From contig NZ_JAODLR010000028.1 of NCBI RefSeq assembly GCF_025960875.1, positions 1 to 54,917 on the forward strand: DNA of 54,917 nucleotides, given 5' to 3'. Positions 18,679 through 27,100 of the stretch are shown here, one piece after another; the first letter of the stretch is position 1, and each line of letters opens with the position of its first letter. The position numbers were made by a program, and so were the translations under genes. Origin of the DNA: Crystallibacter permensis (GTDB lineage: Bacteria; Actinomycetota; Actinomycetes; Actinomycetales; Micrococcaceae). The notes below the pieces were generated by a model that was not told the DNA's origin, did no database searches, and saw nothing but the letters and a program-made list of their open reading frames with translations.

Positions 18679-19794
18679 TCAGGCGACCCCGGTCCCGAAC
18701 AGCAGGCCCAAAAGATAGGTTGCCAAGGCTGCCCCGAAGCCGATCCCCAGCTGCCGCATCGCCCGATTGAACGGCGAAGCTCCGGAGAGCAAGCCGACGA
18801 TTCCTCCGGTCACGAGCAGCGCCAGGCCAACAAGAACCAGCGAGACCAGTATGGCCGGCAGGCCCTGCAGACCGAAGATGTACGGCAGGATCGGAACGAG
18901 CGCACCGCTGGAGAAGAACAGGAAGCTGGAGATGGCTGCATTCCAGCCGGTACCGATCTCCTGGTACTCGACCTCCTCAAGCCCGGGGTGCAGGGATAGG
19001 CTGGGATCACAGTCGCAGTCCAGATATCCCATCCGTTCCGCTGCCCGGTGCTCGGCCGCTTCAGGGGTCATGCCGCGTGCCCGGTAAACCAGAACCAGTT
19101 CATTGGCTTTCAGATCCAGGTCCGGAGCCGCGGTCAGCGTGATCTGGGTTGGCTTTGTTGCACTGAGCAGTTCGCGCTGGGAACGCACGGAAACGTACTC
19201 GCCGGCGCCCATGGACAGCGCCCCGGCCAGCAGGCCGGCGATGCCGCTGAAGAGAATGAAGCCGCTGGAGACGCCGGTGGCGCCGATGCCCATGATCAGG
19301 GCCAGGTTCGAGACGAGTCCGTCATTGGCGCCGAAGACCGCGGCACGGAAGTTTCCGGACAGCCTTGCCCGGCCGCGGGTGGCGAGACCACGGATGACCT
19401 CTTCGTGGATCAGCTCATCGGCGGCCATCGCATTCGTGGCGGCCGGTTCGGAACTGTAGGGGGAGCGGCCCTCGGCGCGCTGCGCCAGCGCCATGACAAA
19501 GACCGAGCCGAACCACCGCGCCATGGTGCGCAGCAGACTGCGCCGGAAGGATGGCCGCGCAGGCTTGTCCGCGTGTTCGCCGAGCAAGTCGCGCCAGTGC
19601 TGTTCGTGCCGGCCTTCGGCTTCGGCCAGTTCGAGCAGGATGGCTCGTTCTTCGCCGTCGCGGCGCCGGGCCAGGTCCCGGTAGATGGCCGCTTCGGCGC
19701 GTTCGTCGGCCAGATAGCGGCGCCAGAGTCTGATATCCCGGCTCGACGGCGGGGCCTGGCTGGATTGGGCGGGTCCTTCGCGGGAAGGGCTCAT
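18679..19794 (-). CDS. VIT1/CCC1-family metal transporter with ferritin-like head
   Basis: A 371-residue protein. The N-terminal part (about 15-130) is a ferritin/rubrerythrin-like helical domain with spaced acidic and histidine residues (ERAEAAIYRDLARR, then EAEGRHEQHW and ADELIHEEVIRG). The C-terminal part is the VIT transporter with FRAAVFGANDGLVSNLALIMG and GALSMGAGEYVSVRSQ. The family moves Fe2+ or Mn2+ across membranes. I start at the ATG at 19794, which has an AGGAG site at slightly long spacing. The frame is open further upstream, but that extension has proline- and tryptophan-rich junk composition and no ribosome site. Confidence 0.88.
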   Translation of the reverse strand: MSPSREGPAQSSQAPPSSRDIRLWRRYLADERAEAAIYRDLARRRDGEERAILLELAEAEGRHEQHWRDLLGEHADKPARPSFRRSLLRTMARWFGSVFVMALAQRAEGRSPYSSEPAATNAMAADELIHEEVIRGLATRGRARLSGNFRAAVFGANDGLVSNLALIMGIGATGVSSGFILFSGIAGLLAGALSMGAGEYVSVRSQRELLSATKPTQITLTAAPDLDLKANELVLVYRARGMTPEAAEHRAAERMGYLDCDCDPSLSLHPGLEEVEYQEIGTGWNAAISSFLFFSSGALVPILPYIFGLQGLPAILVSLVLVGLALLVTGGIVGLLSGASPFNRAMRQLGIGFGAALATYLLGLLFGTGVA

Positions 19795-20172
19795 GGTGGC
19801 GATGCTCCTGATCATGGACCGGAGACGGGATGGCTCCGGCCAGCTATACGGCAACTGACCGAAGGTCTCGCTCGCCCGAAGCCTGCCGGATTGATGCAGG
19901 ATCAGGTGGACTGCCGGGCCACCATCGTGCTGGCCAGTATGTCGACAGGCCTCCACGCCGTTCCATGGCAGAACTTCCCGATAAACCGGAAATTCGCCGA
20001 CAGGCGGTGGAGCTACTCCCCTTCGCAACCTTCATCATACCGTGGCAGGTCCCGAAGTTCCCTGAGGCAGGGCGTTAGCCGGCACACAGGCCAGGGTTCA
20101 TGGGGGTGGACCCCGGGGTAATGGGCGACCCGCGATGCCGGGATGAAGACAGGCCGCCGTTAGGATGGAGCC
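19795..20172. other. Gene-free stretch between VIT and DUF202 genes
   Basis: These 378 bases hold no convincing gene. The frames that cross it are extensions or shadows of neighbours. On the minus strand a TATGAT (20039-20034) could be a -10 box for the VIT gene, but it has no matching -35 box. A GC-rich hairpin-like GGGGTGGACCCC lies near 20104-20115. Confidence 0.5.
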
Positions 20173-20580
20173 GTGGCTACCTCGGCATCTCCTACCCCGG
20201 ATCCCGCACCCGGACGCGGCAAGTTCTCCACCAGGCTTTTGCATGGCGGCGCTGAACCGGACCCGCGTTTCACCCTGGCCAACGAGCGCACCTTCCTGGC
20301 CTGGATCCGCACCTCGCTGGCGCTGCTGGCCGGCGGCATCGCCGTCGAGGCGTTCACCACCGAACTGTTCATCACCGAGGTCCGCAAGACGGTGGCCATC
20401 CTCCTGCTGGTCCTGGCCATGGTGATCGGTGCCGGCGCCTTCTTCCGGTGGCTGAACGTGGAGCGGGCCATGCGGCACAAAACCCCGCTGCCGTTGCCGC
20501 TGATCGCGCCCATCCTGGCCATCGGCGGGGCAGTGGTCGCGGCGATCCTGGTGGTCTTCGTCGTCCTGAGGCCCCTCTGA
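20173..20580 (+). CDS. DUF202 (YidH-like) membrane protein
   Basis: A 135-residue inner-membrane protein with the DUF202 entry motif FTLANERTFLAWIRTSLALL, followed by two more hydrophobic segments. The biochemical role of DUF202 proteins is not established in bacteria. GTG start behind a GGAG site. It is paired with a second DUF202 gene two bases downstream, so the two are likely co-translated and may form one complex. Confidence 0.85.
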   Translation: MATSASPTPDPAPGRGKFSTRLLHGGAEPDPRFTLANERTFLAWIRTSLALLAGGIAVEAFTTELFITEVRKTVAILLLVLAMVIGAGAFFRWLNVERAMRHKTPLPLPLIAPILAIGGAVVAAILVVFVVLRPL

Positions 20581-20582
20581 CC

Positions 20583-20933
20583 ATGGCCCCGCGCCAAGGT
20601 CCCGCACCCGAACACAACGACGCCGGACTCCAGCCCGAGCGCACGTCCCTCGCCTGGGGCCGGACCACCATGGCGATGGTTGTTGCCGCCGCGATCTTCC
20701 TACGCTGGATGCCGCACCACGGCTGGTTCGCCGGGATCCTGGTAGCCGTCACGCTCATGACGGCCCTGGCCATCAACCTCACCCAGAAAATCCGGTACCA
20801 CCGCGCTGTCCGCGGCATTGCCTCCGAAACGGTACACGCCGACGTCGTTGGTGTCCTTTTTACCTCCGCCAGCGTCTTCGTCCTGGGGGCGCTGGGTATT
20901 TACACGGTGCTGTTCCTGCCCGTGGGTGGCTAG
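20583..20933 (+). CDS. Second DUF202 membrane protein
   Basis: A 116-residue protein starting at the ATG two bases after the previous stop. It has the related motif LQPERTSLAWGRTTMAMV and three hydrophobic segments. The tandem arrangement of two diverged DUF202 genes is common in actinobacteria. Function unknown. Confidence 0.83.
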   Translation: MAPRQGPAPEHNDAGLQPERTSLAWGRTTMAMVVAAAIFLRWMPHHGWFAGILVAVTLMTALAINLTQKIRYHRAVRGIASETVHADVVGVLFTSASVFVLGALGIYTVLFLPVGG

Positions 20934-20949
20934 CCGGCGGGCAGGAACA
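20911..20949. terminator. Hairpin between convergent DUF202 and symporter genes
   Basis: TGTTCCTGCCCG (20911-20922) and its exact complement (20938-20949) make a 12-bp stem whose left arm lies inside the end of the DUF202 gene. No T-run is present. It may stop transcription from both sides. Confidence 0.5.
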
Positions 20950-20974
20950 ACAGGCTCAGCAGGAACAGCGCAGG

Positions 20975-22498
20975 TCAGCGGTTGCGGACCTCTTCCGGGC
21001 CTTCCACCGGCACTTCCTCCGAAACGGCGCCGGCGACCCGCAGATCCCAGGCCTCTCGCACGGCCGGGTCGGTCGGCTTGGTTGCCAGGGACACCACTAC
21101 GTAGGCGACCAGCGAGGCGATCAATCCATAGTAGATCGGCTCGTTGGCGTAAATGCCGTCGTACTGGTTTTCCGCGTTGACCTCAAGGATGATCATGGTG
21201 GTCAGGGTGACCACGCTGCCGGCGGCCATGGACGCCGCGGCGCCGAGACCGGTTCCGCGCTTCCACGCCAGGCCGCCGAGGATGGCAATGAGCAATCCGC
21301 CGACCAGGATGTCGTAGGCGATGGTCAGTGCGGCGACCACGTCCTGGACCAGGATGGCCAGCACAATCGCCACGACGCCGAGACCGAGGACGTACCAGCG
21401 GCTGCCCTGCACATCGTGCCCCGGGTTTTCGCCGTGCTCGTGGTGGGCCGGCCTACCGAACCAGGAGCGGACAAAGGGCACCACGTCGGCCTTGGCCACG
21501 GTGGCGGCGGCAATCAGCGTGCCGGAGGCAGTGGACATCATCGCCGCTACAGCGGCGGCCAGCACAATACCGCCGACGCCGATGGGCAGCAGGTTCATCG
21601 CGACGTCCGCATAGACATCGTCCTGGTTCTCCAGGCCCGGAATAACGACGGCGGCCGCCATTCCGATCAGGGCGCCGGCCGCACCGTAGAAGATGCAGTA
21701 AATGCCGGCGGTCGCGCCGCCCCAGCGGGCAACTTCCGGAGACCGGGCGGTGAAAACGCGCTGCCAGATGTCCTGCCCGATCAGCAGGCCCAGGGTGTAG
21801 ACCACGAAGTACGTGATGATGGTTTGCGCGCCGATGCCGCCGAGGTCGAAGAAGGAGGCGTCAACGCGCTCGCGGATCCCGTCCAGTCCGCCGGCGGCGT
21901 TCCAGGTAAACGGCAGCATGAGCAGGAAGACGCCGATGGTCTTGATGACAAACTGTGCCATGTCCGCCAGCGTGATGGACCACATGCCGCCGATGGTGGA
22001 GTAGATCAGCACAATGGCGCCGCCTACGGTGATGGCCAGCCAGCGTTCCCAACCGAAGAGCACCACCAGGATGGTCGCGTAGGCGCCTGTCGACGTGGCG
22101 CACAGCATCAGGGTGTAGGCGAGCATGACGATGCCCGAAACCTTGGTGGCGCTGACGCCGTACCGCAGGGTCAGCATCTGTGCCACCGTGTAGATTTTCA
22201 ATTTCTGCAAGGTGGGCGCGAAGAGCAGGCTCAGCAGCAGCACGCCGGTGCCGATGGCCACCACCAGCCACATGCCGGACAGTCCGAACGTGTAGCCAAG
22301 GCCAACGCCGCCAACGGTGGAGGCACCGCCAAGAACGACGGCGGCCATAGTGCCGGTGTAGAGCAGGCCGCCGAGTCGGCGGCCGGCCACGAGATAATCG
22401 CTATTGTTCTTGGTGCGGGACTTGCCCCACCAGCCGAATAGCAGCATTGCGGCCAAGTAGGCGACCACAATGATGACGTTGATGATTTGACCATCCAT
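20975..22498 (-). CDS. Sodium:solute symporter (SSS family)
   Basis: A 507-residue, roughly 13-helix symporter. The family pattern GKSRTKNNSDYLVAGRRLGG after helix 1, the helix-2 GGASTVGGVGLGYTFGLSG and the YSTIGGMWSITLADMAQF region are clear. I start at the ATG at 22498 (AGGAG site upstream) rather than the ATG at 22552, which would add 18 unlikely residues and overlap the operator at 22535. It is divergent from an XRE-cupin regulator and probably imports the substrate of the ureohydrolase/decarboxylase pair next door. The exact solute is not readable. Confidence 0.88.
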   Translation of the reverse strand: MDGQIINVIIVVAYLAAMLLFGWWGKSRTKNNSDYLVAGRRLGGLLYTGTMAAVVLGGASTVGGVGLGYTFGLSGMWLVVAIGTGVLLLSLLFAPTLQKLKIYTVAQMLTLRYGVSATKVSGIVMLAYTLMLCATSTGAYATILVVLFGWERWLAITVGGAIVLIYSTIGGMWSITLADMAQFVIKTIGVFLLMLPFTWNAAGGLDGIRERVDASFFDLGGIGAQTIITYFVVYTLGLLIGQDIWQRVFTARSPEVARWGGATAGIYCIFYGAAGALIGMAAAVVIPGLENQDDVYADVAMNLLPIGVGGIVLAAAVAAMMSTASGTLIAAATVAKADVVPFVRSWFGRPAHHEHGENPGHDVQGSRWYVLGLGVVAIVLAILVQDVVAALTIAYDILVGGLLIAILGGLAWKRGTGLGAAASMAAGSVVTLTTMIILEVNAENQYDGIYANEPIYYGLIASLVAYVVVSLATKPTDPAVREAWDLRVAGAVSEEVPVEGPEEVRNR

Positions 22499-22534
22499 GG
22501 GAAGAAGACTCCTGGAGCAGGAAAAATGAAGAGT

Positions 22535-22549
22535 TTGCCTATTAGGCAA
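22535..22549. promoter_or_regulatory. Operator-like palindrome, symporter / XRE regulator gap
   Basis: TTGCCTATTAGGCAA is a perfect 7+1+7 inverted repeat about 40 bases before the symporter start. A related TAGGCTAATTG lies at 22564-22574, and matching sites occur before the ureohydrolase gene. It is the likely binding site of the XRE-cupin protein. Confidence 0.6.
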
Positions 22550-22578
22550 CAAGTGTTGAGTGATAGGCTAATTGTGAT

Positions 22579-23226
22579 GTGGCCGACACGTCAAGATATT
22601 TCGGAGATCCGGGGGAGTGCGCCTCTCCTGCCGCGAGAAAGAGTTGCTCAGTGAAAGCACTGCCTGTTGAGCCCAGCAATGCCCCGGTGGCGATCGGATC
22701 CCGGATCCGGGCGGCGCGGCAGGAACAGCGCATGACTATTGAGCAGGTTGCGGACTCCACGGGCTTGACCAAGGGCTTCCTGAGCCGGGTGGAGCGGGAC
22801 CTCACGTCGCCGTCGGTAGCTTCACTGGTGACGTTGTGCCAGGTACTGGGCATCTCCATCGGCGACCTGTTCCTGATGCCGGATACGCATTTATCGCGCG
22901 CAGGGGAGGGGCCGCGGGTCAGCCTGGGCGGCCAGGGCATCAAGGAAGAGTTGCTGACCGCACGGCACGAGCGCCGGCTCCAGGTCATCCGGGCGGTCAT
23001 CGAGCCGCGGGGGCGGGGCGAATCCGAGCTCTACTCGGTGGACTGCGAAGTGGACGTCCTGCATGTCATCGCCGGCCGCATCACGCTGATCTTTACCTCG
23101 GAACGCTACGAGCTCAATGCGGGCGATACCATCTCGTTCTCCGGCCGCGAGCCGCACACCTGGATCAATGAGACGGACGAGCGGGCCATCGTTACCTGGA
23201 CCCTGGTTCCTGCCGCCGCACGGTAA
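22579..23226 (+). CDS. XRE-family regulator with cupin sensor domain
   Basis: A regulator of up to 215 residues. The helix-turn-helix runs about residues 38-95 (IGSRIRAARQEQRMTIEQVA, then TGLTKGFLSRVERDLTSPS). A C-terminal cupin barrel (about 140-212) contains the VDVLHVIAGRITL strand and a REPHTW histidine typical of PuuR/polyamine-type regulators. The GTG at 22579 has no ribosome site and sits five bases after an operator-like site. A GTG at 22651 (191 residues) with upstream GAGAAAGAG may be the true start. Its location between the symporter and the ureohydrolase operon suggests control of both. Confidence 0.85.
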   Translation: MADTSRYFGDPGECASPAARKSCSVKALPVEPSNAPVAIGSRIRAARQEQRMTIEQVADSTGLTKGFLSRVERDLTSPSVASLVTLCQVLGISIGDLFLMPDTHLSRAGEGPRVSLGGQGIKEELLTARHERRLQVIRAVIEPRGRGESELYSVDCEVDVLHVIAGRITLIFTSERYELNAGDTISFSGREPHTWINETDERAIVTWTLVPAAAR

Positions 23227-23287
23227 TTCTTCCGGATGGGGTCAGGCTATACACGCCCCCTTCCTGTTGGCCAGAGGCCGAGCGGTC

Positions 23288-23347
23288 TTGACTGAGACGA
23301 TGACCACAATTAGCCTATTTCAAAACACTTGATGCTTATTGGGCAAC
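23288..23347 (+). promoter_or_regulatory. Promoter and XRE-type sites of the ureohydrolase operon
   Basis: TTGACT (23288-23293) with a 17-base spacer to TAGCCT (23311-23316) is a plausible promoter. CAATTAGCCTA (23307-23317) is the exact complement of a site before the XRE gene. TATTGGGCAAC (23337-23347) differs by one base from part of the palindrome at 22535. The sites would place a repressor over the -10 box and start point. Confidence 0.5.
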
Positions 23348-23367
23348 TTTTTCTCAGGAGAGACCAC

Positions 23368-24489
23368 ATGGAAGAACTCCGCGTCGAGGCCAACGGCAAG
23401 CTCGGCCCCATCGATTCATCACGGATTCCGCGCTTTGCCGGCGCCGCCACCTACGCCCGCCTCCCACGGCTGGACCAAGTGGCCCACGCCGATGTCGCCG
23501 TCGTCGGTGTTCCCTTTGACTCCGGGGTTTCCTACCGTCCGGGTGCACGCTTCGGCGCCAACCACGTCCGTGAAGCTTCGCGGTTGCTGCGCCCGTACAA
23601 CCCGGCCTGGGACGTGAGCCCGTTCGAGAGCCTGCAGGCCGCCGACGCCGGCGACATGGCGGTCAACCCGTTCAACATCAACGAGGCGATCGAGACCATC
23701 CAGCAGAACGCGCTGGATCTGACCGAAAACGGCACCAAGCTCATCACACTCGGCGGGGACCACACCATCGCCCTGCCGCTGCTGCGCGCCGCCGCGGAGC
23801 GCGCCGGCCAGCCGGTGGCCATGCTGCACTTCGACGCGCACCTGGACACCTGGGACACCTACTTCGGCGCCGAGTACACGCACGGCACGCCGTTCCGCCG
23901 CGCGGTAGAGGAGGGCATCCTGGATACGGAGGCCATCTCGCACGTGGGCACCCGCGGCCCGCTCTACGGCAAGAAGGACCTGGACGATGACCACCGCTTC
24001 GGCTTCGGCATCGTGACCAGTTCCGACGTCTACTACCAGGGCGTCCGCGAAGTGGTGGCCAAGCTGCGCGACCGGATCGGCGACCGCCCTCTCTACATTT
24101 CGGTCGATATCGACGTGCTGGATCCGGCCCACGCGCCCGGCACCGGAACACCGGAGGCCGGCGGCATGACCAGCCGCGAACTGCTGGAGATCATCCGCGG
24201 CTTCCGCGGCATGAACCTCATCGGCGCCGACGTCGTGGAAGTGTCGCCGGCTTACGACCATGCGGAAATCACCGGCGTCGCCGCCAGCCATGTGGCCTAC
24301 GATCTGTTGACGCTGATGGCCGCGAACGCCGCGGACAGCCAGAACAACGACGGCGGTGCATCCGTCGGCCGCGGTGCTTCCGCTGCGCGCGGGGGAGCGG
24401 ACCAGAGCGGCGCCGAGGCGCAGGGCGGGACGCCGCCGCACGGGGATCCGTTGGCCGCCAACGCCCTGCGCGGCGGGGAAGGCTCCTGA
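23368..24489 (+). CDS. Agmatinase-family ureohydrolase (possibly guanidinobutyrase)
   Basis: A 373-residue binuclear manganese hydrolase of the arginase/agmatinase family that splits urea from a guanidino compound. The metal motifs GGDHT, DAHLDTW and [19 protein letters not shown] are all present. The ATG at 23368 has a clear AGGAG site, so the upstream in-frame ATGs are discarded. The last ~45 residues form a Gly/Ala/Ser-rich low-complexity tail not needed for the fold. Two bases separate it from a TPP decarboxylase gene. Agmatine, 4-guanidinobutyrate or 3-guanidinopropionate are all possible substrates. The decarboxylase neighbour favours guanidinobutyrate from arginine transamination. Confidence 0.86.
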   Translation: MEELRVEANGKLGPIDSSRIPRFAGAATYARLPRLDQVAHADVAVVGVPFDSGVSYRPGARFGANHVREASRLLRPYNPAWDVSPFESLQAADAGDMAVNPFNINEAIETIQQNALDLTENGTKLITLGGDHTIALPLLRAAAERAGQPVAMLHFDAHLDTWDTYFGAEYTHGTPFRRAVEEGILDTEAISHVGTRGPLYGKKDLDDDHRFGFGIVTSSDVYYQGVREVVAKLRDRIGDRPLYISVDIDVLDPAHAPGTGTPEAGGMTSRELLEIIRGFRGMNLIGADVVEVSPAYDHAEITGVAASHVAYDLLTLMAANAADSQNNDGGASVGRGASAARGGADQSGAEAQGGTPPHGDPLAANALRGGEGS

Positions 24490-24491
24490 TC

Positions 24492-26207
24492 ATGACGGCA
24501 CCCAGCACCGGCGGGACCAGCGCCGGTGAAACAATTGTCGCCGCCCGCAACGGCGGGGACCTCGTCGTCGAAACCCTGAGCGCCCTGGGTGCAACTACCG
24601 TGTTCGGCATACCCGGCCAACACGCGCTCGGGCTCTTCGATGCCCTGAGCCGGTCCAACCTGCACTTTGTTTCTTCCCGGGTGGAGAACAACTCGGCCTT
24701 CGCCGCGGACGGCTTCTCCCGCGCCACCGGCGATGTCGGCGTGCTCTTCCTCTCCACGGGACCGGGTGCGCTGACCTCGCTGGCCGGACTGCAGGAGGCC
24801 TATGCCACCGGTGTGCCGATGGTGGTGGTAGCCAGCCAGATTCCGCTCGAAGGGCTCGGCGCCCGGCGCAAGGGCATGCTGCACCAGCTCGATGACCAGA
24901 AGGCCTCCGCCGCCAATGTCACCAAGAGCCAGCGGCTGATCCAGCACGCCTCCGGCATTCCGTCCGCCATCCAGGACGCCTGGACGGAGGCCATTTCCTC
25001 GCCGCAGGGCCCGGTCTGGGTGGAAGTGCCGCAGAATGTCCTGCTCGATCCGATCATGGTCCCGCCCGTTGAGGATGCGCTCGCCGAAGCGTTCGATAAT
25101 CCGCCGCGGACCGAGCTGGTGAAGGAAGCGGTGAAGTGGCTCGCTTCCGCCGAACGGCCGGCCATCATCGCCGGTGGCGGCGTGCGCCGGGGCAGGGCCG
25201 AGCCGTGGCTGCGCTCCATCGCGGAAAAGCTGCGCGCTCCCGTGGTCTGTTCGCCGGGCGGCAACGGGGCTTTCCCCTGGCAGCATGAACTGTCGCTGCA
25301 GTCCTGGGTGGAGGACCGATACGTCACCGACGTCCTGGAAGACGCCGACGTGCTGGTGGTGGTTGGTTCGTCGCTGGGCGAGGTCACCAGCAACTACTTC
25401 ACCTTTGAACCCCGCGGCAGGATCATCCAGATCGACGCCGAACCCCGGGTGCTCGAATCCAACCGGCCGGCTTTGGGGATCCGGGCCGACGCGGGCCAGG
25501 CGCTGCAGGCGCTGGACGGAGCGCTGATCGCCTCGGCCCGGCCGGAAACGGAACCGGCGTTCTCGCCCGACTGGCACGGCAAGACACCGGAGCAGTTGGT
25601 AAAGGAAACTCTGGCCAATGTGCAGGCCCGCCTCGATGCCCAGGACCTGGCCAAGGAACGGGCGTTCATGGCCGACATCCGCGAGGCTGTTCCGGATGGC
25701 ATGCAGACCTTCTGGGACATGACAATTTCCGCGTACTGGGCGTGGAGCTGCTGGGACTCGCGTGAGGGTCAGTTCCACTCGGCGCAGGGTGCGGGCGGGC
25801 TGGGCTTCGGCTTCCCCGGGGCGATCGGCGGCTCCGTTGGCCTCGCCGGCAAGGGGCTGCCGGCACGCGTGCTGGCCGTTTCGGGCGACGGCTCGGCGAT
25901 GTACTCCATCAGCGAGTTGGCCACCGCCAAGCAGCACAACTTCCCGGTCACCTGGCTGATTGTCGACGACGGCGGTTACGGCATCCTGCGCGAATACATG
26001 GAGGACGCCTTCGGGCAGGCCACCGCCACCGAGCTCGCGCGGCCGGACTTCGTGAAGCTGGCCGAAGCCTTCGGGGTCCCGGCTCGCCGGGTGGAGCCCG
26101 GGAACGTCCGCCAGGCCCTCGAGGAGAGCTTTGCGGCGGAGGGTCCCAACGTCGTCGTTGTTGAGACGTTGCTCAAGATGTTCGCCCCGACGCACCTGGC
26201 AACCTGA
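24492..26207 (+). CDS. TPP-dependent decarboxylase (acetolactate synthase superfamily)
   Basis: A 571-residue three-domain thiamine pyrophosphate enzyme. The N-terminal pyrimidine-binding domain has GIPGQHALGLFDAL and the catalytic glutamate in SRVENNSAFAADG. A central domain follows (about 205-335). The C-terminal PP-binding domain has VSGDGSAMYSISELATAKQ, which is the GDG-N metal motif with a divergent tail. It resembles 2-oxo acid decarboxylases and the 2-ketoarginine decarboxylase AruI group more than biosynthetic acetolactate synthase, judged by context and not by alignment. Start two bases after the ureohydrolase stop, so they form an operon. Confidence 0.85.
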   Translation: MTAPSTGGTSAGETIVAARNGGDLVVETLSALGATTVFGIPGQHALGLFDALSRSNLHFVSSRVENNSAFAADGFSRATGDVGVLFLSTGPGALTSLAGLQEAYATGVPMVVVASQIPLEGLGARRKGMLHQLDDQKASAANVTKSQRLIQHASGIPSAIQDAWTEAISSPQGPVWVEVPQNVLLDPIMVPPVEDALAEAFDNPPRTELVKEAVKWLASAERPAIIAGGGVRRGRAEPWLRSIAEKLRAPVVCSPGGNGAFPWQHELSLQSWVEDRYVTDVLEDADVLVVVGSSLGEVTSNYFTFEPRGRIIQIDAEPRVLESNRPALGIRADAGQALQALDGALIASARPETEPAFSPDWHGKTPEQLVKETLANVQARLDAQDLAKERAFMADIREAVPDGMQTFWDMTISAYWAWSCWDSREGQFHSAQGAGGLGFGFPGAIGGSVGLAGKGLPARVLAVSGDGSAMYSISELATAKQHNFPVTWLIVDDGGYGILREYMEDAFGQATATELARPDFVKLAEAFGVPARRVEPGNVRQALEESFAAEGPNVVVVETLLKMFAPTHLAT

Positions 26208-26321
26208 GGGAAGCTGGATAGAACTGCCCATCGAGGACTTCCCTCGGTTCGGTTAGACTCGCCGGAGGGGGCAGCGGTCGATGCTGCTTCCGTCTCACCC
26301 GCACCTAACCCAGGGGAATCC

Positions 26322-26999
26322 TTGTCTAACCAGTCTCCCGAAAATCCGTCGAACCAGCCGCAGGAAGGCGCAAACCAGCCGGCCTCGAACTACCCGTCGA
26401 ACCAGCCGTACGGCCAGGCGCCGCAGCAGAATTCGCCGTATGGCCAGTACCCGGACCAGGGCGGCTACGGTTACCAGGCGCCCGTGCAGGAGAAGAAGGG
26501 CCTGGCCATTACGGCGCTGGTGCTCGGCATTGTGGCCCTTGTGCTCGGTGTGATTCCAGGTATTGGCTTCCTCAGCTTCATCCTTGGTCCGCTGGCGATC
26601 ATTTTCGGCATCATCGCGCTGGTCAAGAAGCAGAAGAAGGGCCTGTCCATCACGGGCATTGTCCTGGGGGCGCTCGGCGTGATCGCAGCCATCGTCATCA
26701 CCGCGATCATCGCCATATTCTTCACTCAGGCGGTGGGTGAGCACACCGTGCAGTACAAGGTGACCTCGGAGGGGCCCGCGGCCGTGATGTACTTCGACGG
26801 CGTCCAGCCGGTGGAAGAGCAGATCGATGGGGACTGGGATGAGGAGGTTTCCTTCACCGGTCTCCCGTTTGGGGCTGTTACCGTCACGTCCGAAAACGGC
26901 ACCGTGACCTGCGAAATCATCATGGACGGCGAGAGCGTCGCCACGAAGTCCGGCAGCGGCCAGGTGGAGTGCGCCTCGGGTGACGAGTTCGTCCAGTAG
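26322..26999 (+). CDS. DUF4190 membrane protein
   Basis: A 225-residue protein from a TTG start preceded by AGGGGAA. The first ~55 residues are a disordered Pro/Gln/Tyr/Asn-rich head. Then come two hydrophobic hairpins (LAITALVLGIVALVLGVIPG and a second), with the DUF4190 signature LGPLAIIFGIIAL. An extracytoplasmic beta-rich C-terminal part of about 90 residues follows. Such proteins are frequent in actinobacteria and have no assigned function. It stands between two catabolic islands, ended by an intrinsic terminator. Confidence 0.82.
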   Translation: MSNQSPENPSNQPQEGANQPASNYPSNQPYGQAPQQNSPYGQYPDQGGYGYQAPVQEKKGLAITALVLGIVALVLGVIPGIGFLSFILGPLAIIFGIIALVKKQKKGLSITGIVLGALGVIAAIVITAIIAIFFTQAVGEHTVQYKVTSEGPAAVMYFDGVQPVEEQIDGDWDEEVSFTGLPFGAVTVTSENGTVTCEIIMDGESVATKSGSGQVECASGDEFVQ

Positions 27000-27019
27000 G
27001 CGTAAGCACCATCCGAATC

Positions 27020-27054
27020 AGCAGTCTTTCCCGTCTGGGAGGGGCTGCTTTTTT
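27020..27054 (+). terminator. Intrinsic terminator after DUF4190 gene
   Basis: AGCAG pairs with CTGCT and an inner TCCC with GGGA around a GTCT loop, followed directly by a run of six T. This is a convincing rho-independent terminator 20 bases after the stop. Confidence 0.82.
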
Positions 27055-27100
27055 GGGCCTCAGCGAGAGGCTCGGGCAACCGACCGAGCCCGCGGTGCTC

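Noticed and set aside
19795-20028. An N-terminal extension of the VIT protein to a start at 20028.
   Set aside because: The extension has non-protein-like composition and no ribosome site; AGGAG marks the start at 19794.
24297-26231. A 644-codon antisense frame opposite the ureohydrolase tail and the TPP decarboxylase.
   Set aside because: Shadow of a high-GC gene; no domain, no ribosome site, and the sense enzyme has all family motifs.
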